Below the pieces are notes generated by a model, which saw only the letters and a program-made list of their open reading frames with translations, had not been told where the DNA came from and made no database searches. DNA of 64,000 nucleotides, taken from assembly GCF_013426205.1 (NCBI RefSeq), contig NC_089424.1, forward strand, positions 248,001 through 312,000, in the 5' to 3' direction. Each line of letters begins with the position of its first letter. Positions within the stretch are counted from its first letter, which is position 1. The position numbers were made by a program, and so were the translations under genes. The DNA is from Metarhizium brunneum (taxonomy: Eukaryota > Ascomycota > Sordariomycetes > Hypocreales > Clavicipitaceae). This document shows, piece by piece, positions 57,111 through 64,000 of the stretch.

Positions 57111-58834
57111 GTGTTGGGCTGTAAAGTTGCAGTTTGGCCATTGCAATGTTTGGCACAAAAGCGTGAGCATCGGGGGCCGTCATAAAAAAACAGCTAAGAA
57201 TAGTTCATGTAGCCTAAATTTGAACTTTTGAGGCAGGCTCTGGCAGGCTGTAGTGAAGTCATGTTGCTAGCATTCGTGACAGAAGACTCGGGTGCCCATG
57301 CCATACAGAATTAAGTATCTAGATATACCGCTATACCGAAGCGGAACCAAATTCAAGGCCATGTCCGAGTGTGACGCACCGTACCGTAGAGCCGGGGGTC
57401 ATGGAATTTGCGCAGCGGCACGTCTACTCTACTGCATTATGGATGCTCGCGTCTTTGGACATGCAACAGATCTAGAATAAAGCAGATGGCCATCTCCAAC
57501 ATGTGTGACCCTCGTATATCTGACCATATCCCTTCAGACTAGCCCGGACGCTCCCTGGAACATCTTCTGCCTACCTCAATACGATTCTTACTATTGATTA
57601 CATAGATCCTTTCCGTCTGAAGACAGAACCTGAAGCTCAAGAGTGAGATATTGCCCACCACCTACACTAGCAGCAACTCTATGTTGCCTTGATACAACCT
57701 GAAGTATATGTCTATCCTAGCAAAATACATTGCACAGATATTTTCAAGAAACTTGGCCTACTACCGCAGGGCTCGAGACATATCCGGCGTTTTTCTTCCC
57801 CGAGCTTGCTTCTAGTCGAGATGAAGATATCTTGGGTCATGGGGAGCGATTAGAGTATGCTAGGCCTTTGTTAAGCAACACGCATACTGGCTGAAGGTGA
57901 CTTTATGCAGGCCAACAGTACATAGATCCGGTAAAAAGGCAAGCCGATAAGTAAATATATCAGAACACAACTCACAAATAAACCATGGGGGAATGCAGAT
58001 TTGCACCACATGAGCGTGGCGAGAATAGTACATAAGTCTCCGTCACATAATGGCTTGATCAACTACTTCTGGACCAACCAAAGTAATTGCATGACGTTGA
58101 CATCGACCGACTATAAATTAAATGCGCCAACTGACCGCGATTGCCTTCCTATCGGCTTCATCGCATTGAATGCACATGTACGGTGTCAAACTTGCCCCGG
58201 TACAGACCTTCTCAATTGGGACTTCTTTTTACGGTAATCAATGTTATTTGCCAGGCACAAGAGATAGGCAGGGTGGTTCGCCGACGCGTATTGGCTGGGT
58301 AGGATGGCAGTGGGCTTATAACTGTTTCATTATTGACAAGATGGACAGAGATAGCAACCCTAGGAGGGTTCTCCTCCACTCTCGGCAAAATAATAATATC
58401 CACAGGTCAAGTGGACGTCGCTGGGGGCCTTGCCGACACAAAGCACCGCAGAGACAGTTGGCTTTGCCCCGTTATCTGATGCTCGGGTGCTCGGCTTGCA
58501 TGTACGATCATAGAGTCGGAACTCGGCATGATATTTGTCACGATACTACCCGACTTGACAAATAGTGGCCAATTTGAAGAGGGTTTAGGAAATAGAGTTT
58601 CAAATACTCAATTGCCCGGGACTTTGGCGGAATTCAACTGCCGTTTGAAGCTATAGCATTCGATGCACTCTCGACTGTGACTTGTATATGTCTTGAGATG
58701 TACATCGGCAATGGAGTATAAATAAAGGAGCAATCCCAACAAAATTCTTGAAATTATCACAACACACGAACAACCGTTCTCAAACTCTCAATTCAAAGGC
58801 TAGCCTATTAAGCTCCCATTTCCTCCAAGACATC
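57111..58834. other. Gene-poor stretch before the small peptide gene
   Basis: About 1.7 kb, AT-rich in parts, no gene supported. A frame from 57524 to 57853 shows two internal stops (57644, 57668) and might be decayed coding DNA, but this is near chance. The promoter of the small cysteine-rich peptide is at its right end. Confidence 0.4.
58717..58724 (+). promoter_or_regulatory. TATA box of the small cysteine-rich peptide gene
   Basis: TATAAATA lies about 118 bp upstream of the ATG at 58835. A CA/AC-rich leader with CAACACACGAACAACC-like composition follows, typical of well-expressed fungal secreted-protein genes. Confidence 0.55.
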
Positions 58835-59045
58835 ATGAACTTCTTCCAGTCCAAGATCATCCTCGCCGCCGTTGCTTGGCTCGCGTTGGCTTCGCCAGCT
58901 ATGGGTATGGATTAATTCCCCGCAGTTTTTTTGCCATTCCATAGCTCACTCATAGGATCTAGCTTGCCGAACTTCATCTGAATGCCCCAAGGGCAAGATT
59001 TGCGATCAACAGAGAGGCTCCCCTACCTTTGGCAAGTGCATCTAG
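58835..59045 (+). CDS. Small secreted cysteine-rich peptide, 50 residues, previously unrecognised
   Basis: Two exons (58835-58904 and 58963-59045) encode 50 residues; the intron has donor GTATGG and acceptor CTAG. The first 24 residues form a clear signal peptide: a Lys, then a hydrophobic Ile/Leu/Ala/Val/Trp run ending SPAMA. The mature part, about 26 residues, begins at Cys25 and has four Cys at 25, 31, 37 and 49 (spacing x5, x5, x11), with a PKGK motif between Cys31 and Cys37 and a penultimate Cys. The spacing suggests two disulfide bonds. The reading frame is supported by the joined splice; unspliced, the first exon would end within four codons. Function is unknown; it could be an effector, antimicrobial or signalling peptide. 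Too short for routine gene calling. Confidence 0.72.
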
Positions 59046-59828
59046 GAGCCGCAATGGCAGATAAAACGAAGGAGGCACTCATGAGAAGTGGTCCGGCAGA
59101 CATAGTGCAGGTCTCGGTGCAGGTTTTGTCCTAGAAGCTTGGCTAGGTTTCCCTGCACTGTTATGCAAATGCAGAGACAAACTTTTGATGCATTTACTTG
59201 GCAGGCTGTGGAGGTTTGGCTTGTCAGCTAGAGAAGTAGTAAAGAATTGACGCTTTATTTCTTCTACTGCTAAATTCTAAGTGGTTTCCAACATGTTTCT
59301 GCGGTATTGGGCCCCGCGGGAAGCTCAAGGCTTCCAGTTCCAGTAACATGGATGCAAGGTCCATCTGTAAATCTGCTTAGCCGCAAAAGCTGACACCACC
59401 ACAAGCGCCTTGTATACGTTTATTCACGAATGACTCATTTACCGTGAATATAGACACTGTGCAATACACTGTTCTTTGTATTTAAGCCTATTTGACCCAA
59501 CCCCTTGAACTTGAGAAGGATCACTGTAACAAGGGCTTGATGAAGGGCTTGGAGTGTAATGACTGAATTCAAAGATAATCTCGTATGATGTCAAAGGTAC
59601 TTGGCTTCCCATAAGAAAGAAAGAGACGAGTAACCACTGTATATATAAGAAGGGAACGCCTGTGCCTAGGGTTTCCGCCAGGTCATGCGTTCAGTCTGTG
59701 TAATCTCGAGGTCCGTTATTGGCGATGCACCTGTATTGGGCTTGGTTGTTGGGTCCTCCCCGTGTAGCAATAACATAAGTGTAGTGCGCAGGATAAGAGG
59801 TCAACTGGTTCACAAACTTTCCTTTCTC
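59046..59828. other. Convergent intergenic region
   Basis: About 780 bp between the peptide gene and the minus-strand lyase-like gene. No gene is supported. Confidence 0.45.
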
Positions 59829-60626
59829 TTACTTGTGCAACTTGGTCACAACCAGATCGTCACAGTAGACAACGACAGATGGGCCACCAGTCAAATAGCT
59901 GAAGCCCTTTTCGGGATTCCAGTTTGGCCGGTATATGCCTTGCTTGAAGTACGGAGCTTCAGTTTGGTGGTAGTTATTAGAACCTTTGTGCACAGCAACA
60001 GTTTTGTCATTGAGAATAACCGTTACTGTGCCGTTCAATTCCGGACGAGACCAATCAATCCGAAAATCCCATTGGTTCCATGTACCCTTGGTGGTTTGGC
60101 CGAGGTCGTACCATCGAGCCTTCGGTTTGCTATCGCTCGGATTCTCTAGGTGGTGCACCACTAGTAACCACCGCATATCCTTGAGAGAGAGCGCGATTGG
60201 AGGATTCGTATTTTGGCCGTTTGTGAGTTGAAACCCATGCCACTGGGCGACGATGGTGTTGACAGACGTATCTACCCAGTCTGTGGGAAGATAATTGACG
60301 AATGAGAAGGAGAAGGATCCATATCCTAGGGAATTCTTTGCTATCTCGGATCGCCAAGAGACCCCGTCATTGGGCACAGTAAACTTGGCCGATTGTTGGC
60401 CGTGGAAGACTGGGTTGGTCACTGCGGTAATCGAACCACTGCCATCGACTCTGTACCGTGAATGGTTAAATTGGGGCGCAGATCCCTCAAAGTCGTCGGA
60501 AAAAACAACGGCGGAGTGTAATGTGCTACTTGGGAAGATAGTAGGTGCACTTTGCCCCGGGACGAGAGCCGTTGCCGACGGGACCGCAGACACGGAAGTC
60601 ACCAAAGAAGAATGACTGCTTCCCAT
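59829..60626 (-). CDS. Polysaccharide-lyase-like protein (heparin-lyase/PL20 type fold)
   Basis: An open frame from ATG 60626 encodes 265 residues. The jelly-roll lyase fold is suggested by the ordered segments SDDFEGSAPQFNHSRY, TVPNDGVSWRSEI, the active-site-like IVAQWHGFQL, NQWDFRIDWS, and the C-terminal FKQGIYRPNWNPEKGFSYLTGGPSVVVYCDDLVV, matching PF14099-type lyases (glucuronan/heparin-lyase superfamily). It would cleave uronic-acid polymers. These enzymes are normally secreted, but no signal peptide follows this ATG; an upstream 5' exon joined at the TACAG acceptor near 60656 is possible but no suitable exon with a signal was found. Confidence 0.75.
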   Translation of the reverse strand: MGSSHSSLVTSVSAVPSATALVPGQSAPTIFPSSTLHSAVVFSDDFEGSAPQFNHSRYRVDGSGSITAVTNPVFHGQQSAKFTVPNDGVSWRSEIAKNSLGYGSFSFSFVNYLPTDWVDTSVNTIVAQWHGFQLTNGQNTNPPIALSLKDMRWLLVVHHLENPSDSKPKARWYDLGQTTKGTWNQWDFRIDWSRPELNGTVTVILNDKTVAVHKGSNNYHQTEAPYFKQGIYRPNWNPEKGFSYLTGGPSVVVYCDDLVVTKLHK

Positions 60627-61841
60627 GGTGTCGAGGTCGGATTCGGGCGGACAAGCTGTATAACGAGGCAATGATGCAGAGGAAGAAATGGGGCAAGCAC
60701 AGTAACTCGACGTATGTGTATAGAACTTGGAGACGGACGAGGAAAATTAGAGATGATTATTTTTCTTGAGGAGCTAGGGGACGGAAAGAAAGCAGGTCTC
60801 CTCGAGCTGTACATATGCATATCGCCGTATGTGATTAGGTCGGCTGGGAGATCAATATATGCATAAGGCCATATGCACAACGCTGCTTTCATGACGATTA
60901 TCCGGATTTGGCCAAGCCACTAAACCCCCACGCAATCTTAATAAATATGGGTTAATAAGTAGCAATAAATTCAACTTGTCATGCCATTAGGTATTGAAAA
61001 TCTACTCCGTAGTGGAGTCACCAGAAAATAAAAGGATCGAGAACAACCAAAGGGCAGAAAACGACCAATATCTACTATTAGTTGCATTTATTGATTATTA
61101 AACCAAAGCGAAAAAGCACAAATAAATTGCCGGCGCCGCGAAAACACTGCGTAGTTGACCCTGACCCTAAAGATCGGGCAGGGTTATTTGCCTGAATTTG
61201 CCATCTCATCCTGATATAACCTGTTGGTGTTCACGCTAATAGCAGGCACTGCAATAGCTTGGATAATTTTTATACACACAGAGAGAGCTAAAAATTAGCT
61301 GGCTATAATCTACTTTATATAGGCTCAGAAAAGAGGTATTATAATAGGTTTGGTATAACTTTGGGGTAAAGGAAGCGTTAAACCGACATTACACCAGGGC
61401 TATGATCACGAAACGCCATGGCTCGTAGACTCACCACTGCTTTGTACAAATAATGGTCTGCTGCCCAAGGGCCTTGGAATAAACTCATGACCATTGATAC
61501 CAAAGACTCGCTGTTATTTGATGAATTGAGCCATTGCCCTCTACAGAGCCCCCATCACAGGCAGATGTGGGATAGGCCATTGAGCACCTCACCATACAGC
61601 AGTCAATAGGTATCCCAAATGCAGAAGCCCTACTTCATACAGGCCATCAATGGCAACCATATTGGACAAAATGTCCTTTGGCCTCTGCATTGGTAACTAG
61701 ATTTAAGCGAAACAAGCTGCCTGTTCGCCACCTATAATTCACAGATACTATGCTATGCAGCCGTTTGCTCCGTGACTACTACTCTCGAATGTTCATCATT
61801 CTGTGGATGCCTATTTCCTTGATCATGTTTTGGACAAAAAA
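60627..61841. other. AT-rich gene-poor stretch
   Basis: About 1.2 kb. The part from 60900 to 61400 is strongly AT-rich with TA steps and short repeats, resembling RIP-decayed DNA. No gene, terminal repeat or transposase remnant is recognised. Confidence 0.45.
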
Positions 61842-63524
61842 TCAGTGACGGTGGTGGCCTTGAATCAAATCCTTTGCGGCAACCTTTCTGCATTCCTCCA
61901 ACACCCTTAACTGTTCGGCAACCTCGGCCAGTCTGCTAATGACTTCCTTATTCCCCCGCGTAAAGCTGAATATCACATATGGAATCCCGACGTCGTCGCA
62001 AAACTCCTTGACATATTTTTGGGCGCGGCGCAAGTTATGTCTCGGGAGGCGAGGGAACAAATGATGCACGACTTGAAACTGGAGGCCGCCATGTATAAAG
62101 TCCAGCCAGGGAGGGCAGTCGACATCCATGGTCGTCCGCGCCATCTTCTGGGCAAACGACTCGTGGACACCCAGATCGGCGCTCGACATGGCGAAGTGGC
62201 TGAGTGTGAGTTGTACGTGCAACGGCGCGGTGACCATGTGCGAGATGAGCAGAAACGTGATGCGGGACGACCACGTCGGGATCGAGAGGTATAATGTCCG
62301 GTAGCCGAACCAGTACCAGAAGAAGGCCTGGCCGGCCATTTCGAGATGGCGATGCCACCACGCCGGGCCTTTGCGCGGCGCCTGCGCCGGATCTAGGAGA
62401 TATAGCCATGCCAGGCGGTACAGGTTGAAACGACCCATTAACAGGATGGGATAGTAGAGGTAATGCTGATGCTTGATGAAGAACTGAGACGCGGCGTCGA
62501 ATTTCATCACACGATCGTAGTACGTCGAGCGGAGGGAAGAAAAAAATCGAGAAGAAATTGCGAAAAATGGCATGTGCTGAATGTCTGGGTCGTGCTCAGG
62601 CGAGTTGGTTACGATGTGGTGCACATTGTGATTTCGTTTCCACCAACCGACTGAGAGCCCTCCGAGGAAATCTGCAATGAAGATGCCGACGCAGCTGTCG
62701 GTGTGGAATCCATGTGTTATACTCAAGTGGCCGGCGTCGTGAGCCGCAAAGGCGAGTAGGTGCCAGAACAAGCCCAGGCAAATGCTCGAAAGGGTGTAGT
62801 ACGAATAGTGAAGAAATGTTAGGAAGAGAGCAAAAAGGATCGAGTATCTGGCAAACTCGACAGCGTAGTAGCTATATTCGCACTGGTAGAGGCCTTTGGA
62901 TCGCAGTTTCTCATCAAGCTGGCGGTATTTTGAGACAACCTCGTCTTGTGACATTTTGTCGAGAAGAGGATATTTAGAAACATCTGTTGATATAGCGTGG
63001 GCCGTTGACGTTTCCACATGACCGAACTGCCTTGGCTCCGTCTCTGACGATAATAACGATGACGCTGTAGAAAGAGGCGTATCATTACCCGTACGCCTCA
63101 AGCGAACTTGGTCTCCTGCCTGTCCAATATCGAAGACGGTCGATGATGGTGTGGATGTTCCAGATGAGCTGGCATCTGTTTCGGCGGATAACGCTTCGTC
63201 GCCGTCATTCTTGGACACGGGCAGTCTAAATATTCCTCCCTGTATCGGGGGCAGAAAGTTTTCCCACGTTCCGTGGACTCTTCCTATCACATACTTCTGC
63301 ATTTGTGCCTGCGCTTCCGCCGAGTGTAGTGCTGCGATTTCGTCCGTGGCATCACGGCCGACCATGTGCAATATTGATTTGTCCCCGCCCGGATGATATG
63401 GAAGCCATGCGTCGGCCTTTAGCACCTGGCCACGAAATATGATTATCTTTCGCCCATCCGCTATCAATCCTTGTATTTCGCTCCGAGACCAGAGACGGTT
63501 TCTGTGTGACATGGCCGGCGCCAT
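61842..63524 (-). CDS. Cytochrome-b5 fused Delta8-type sphingolipid desaturase
   Basis: A single exon encodes 560 residues. The N-terminal cytochrome b5 domain has the heme motif HPGG at 44-47 and a paired His near 67. The desaturase domain has the three histidine boxes: HDAGH (262-266), HNVHH (299-303) and QVVHH (484-488); the Gln in the third box is typical of front-end and Delta8 sphingolipid desaturases. A 100-residue Ser/Thr-rich linker separates the domains. Membrane helices surround the boxes, placing the protein in the ER. The product desaturates the long-chain base of glucosylceramide (4,8-sphingadienine formation), a step tied to cell-wall and virulence traits in fungi. ATG 63524 is the first in-frame methionine. 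Confidence 0.93.
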   Translation of the reverse strand: MAPAMSHRNRLWSRSEIQGLIADGRKIIIFRGQVLKADAWLPYHPGGDKSILHMVGRDATDEIAALHSAEAQAQMQKYVIGRVHGTWENFLPPIQGGIFRLPVSKNDGDEALSAETDASSSGTSTPSSTVFDIGQAGDQVRLRRTGNDTPLSTASSLLSSETEPRQFGHVETSTAHAISTDVSKYPLLDKMSQDEVVSKYRQLDEKLRSKGLYQCEYSYYAVEFARYSILFALFLTFLHYSYYTLSSICLGLFWHLLAFAAHDAGHLSITHGFHTDSCVGIFIADFLGGLSVGWWKRNHNVHHIVTNSPEHDPDIQHMPFFAISSRFFSSLRSTYYDRVMKFDAASQFFIKHQHYLYYPILLMGRFNLYRLAWLYLLDPAQAPRKGPAWWHRHLEMAGQAFFWYWFGYRTLYLSIPTWSSRITFLLISHMVTAPLHVQLTLSHFAMSSADLGVHESFAQKMARTTMDVDCPPWLDFIHGGLQFQVVHHLFPRLPRHNLRRAQKYVKEFCDDVGIPYVIFSFTRGNKEVISRLAEVAEQLRVLEECRKVAAKDLIQGHHRH

Positions 63525-64000
63525 GGTCGAGGGGTGAGTGCGGCCAAATTAGCGATAACAATGTCTTTAATAAACAGGAAAAGCACGAGTCGCGCTGAAC
63601 GGAGCCAGGGCCTTATTAATAAAAGGCTCAATTGGTTTGGTTGTGTGCCTGGCGGTTTCCCGCATCGTTCCACCTTTTACGAACTGGTCTATCTCCCCAT
63701 CACTCCGCCACAAGAACGGACATGGCCAGTTCCGGCGGTGGGCCGATGTCGAGTTGCAGTTTGCAGACCCATGTCATGTTCCTGCAGGTAATCGCATGGT
63801 ACAAGGCTGCCTAGAGTGATTGCGTGGCCCAGCACTTGTGAAACAAAGTTGCCTGCCCAGAGGCTGAGCTATGATGGAGTAAAGAGAAATGAAAAAAGGC
63901 GGTGGCAGCGCGTCTACCCTTAATCAAGGCAAGATCCACGGCCTCCACATGTTGCCGAACCTGAGCAACTAATCAAATAATTAGTCTTGGTCAGACAAGT
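63525..64000. promoter_or_regulatory. Upstream region of the b5-desaturase gene
   Basis: About 475 bp to the window's right edge. It holds the promoter of the minus-strand desaturase. No coding exon is evident. Confidence 0.4.

Noticed and set aside
56658..57170. 170-codon minus-strand open frame over the cupin locus
   Set aside because: It is the shadow of the cupin: the plus strand has cupin motifs, a TATA box and a correct intron.
57524..57853. Possible decayed coding frame with two internal stops
   Set aside because: Two stops in 110 codons is fewer than average but near chance, and no homologous family is recognised. It was left as intergenic.
58170..58565. 131-codon plus-strand frame before the small peptide gene
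   Set aside because: Unusual composition with many Arg/Trp/Cys, no signal peptide and no motif; it looks like chance.
60900..61400. Terminal inverted repeats of a transposon
   Set aside because: AT-rich decay is visible, but no paired inverted repeats, target-site duplication or transposase remnant could be matched by eye.
1..64000. A canonical secondary-metabolite cluster
   Set aside because: P450s, an SDR, an ene-reductase, an MFS carrier and three Zn2Cys6 factors are present, but there is no PKS, NRPS, terpene or RiPP core enzyme and the genes are scattered on both strands.

Overview
The window is nuclear DNA of a filamentous ascomycete, most likely a Sordariomycete of the order Hypocreales. 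The reasons are gene architecture and gene content: short introns of about 45-100 bp with GT-AG borders and CTAAC/CTGAC-like branch sites, C-rich third codon positions in genes, Zn2Cys6 fungal transcription factors, GPI phospholipase B, histidine acid phosphatase, GH92 mannosidase, DUF3712 protein, CYP52-like P450s and a cytochrome-b5 fused sphingolipid desaturase. The genus cannot be fixed by eye. I see no rRNA, tRNA, CRISPR, plasmid-type or intact transposon features. I support 26 protein genes plus one short coding exon. Exon joins were worked out by hand, and every multi-exon model keeps frame through all joins.

Layout. 0.3-3.2 kb: an SDR oxidoreductase and a Zn2Cys6 regulator (+). 3.2-7.6 kb: a gene-poor, AT-richer stretch. 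7.6-13.5 kb: a secreted propeller-like protein (+), then an old-yellow-enzyme reductase and a second Zn2Cys6 regulator (both -). 15.0-24.2 kb: a secreted/cell-wall block with phospholipase B (+), a membrane-anchored DUF3712 protein (-), a phytase-like acid phosphatase (+) and a small secreted protein (+). 24.9-36.7 kb (-): P450, fatty-acid/sterol hydroxylase-type protein, lysozyme-like secreted protein, secreted HAD phosphatase, secreted L-amino-acid oxidase. 37.6-41.6 kb: a secreted amidase (+) facing a second CYP52-like P450 (-). 42.6-48.7 kb: an atypical kinase-like gene, then an FAD amine (Amadori/sarcosine-type) oxidase divergent from a Dal5-type permease. 49.9-57.1 kb: GH92 mannosidase, a short exon, a third Zn2Cys6 regulator, an alcohol-dehydrogenase-like reductase and a divergent cupin. 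57.1-64 kb: sparse sequence with a tiny cysteine-rich secreted peptide gene, a polysaccharide-lyase-like gene and the b5-desaturase.

Reading it together: this is an accessory, secretion-heavy region. About nine of the genes carry an N-terminal signal sequence and act on phospholipid, organic phosphate, amino acids, amides, mannan or peptidoglycan-like substrates. That fits nutrient scavenging by a saprotroph, insect or plant associate. It is not one canonical biosynthetic cluster (no PKS, NRPS or terpene synthase). It does contain several two- or three-gene modules: oxidase/permease, amino-acid oxidase/amidase, regulator/reductase/cupin. The most novel-looking item is the 50-residue cysteine-rich secreted peptide at 58835-59045, split by one intron and flanked by gene-poor DNA. 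Function statements are family-level inferences from motifs; no database search was possible.
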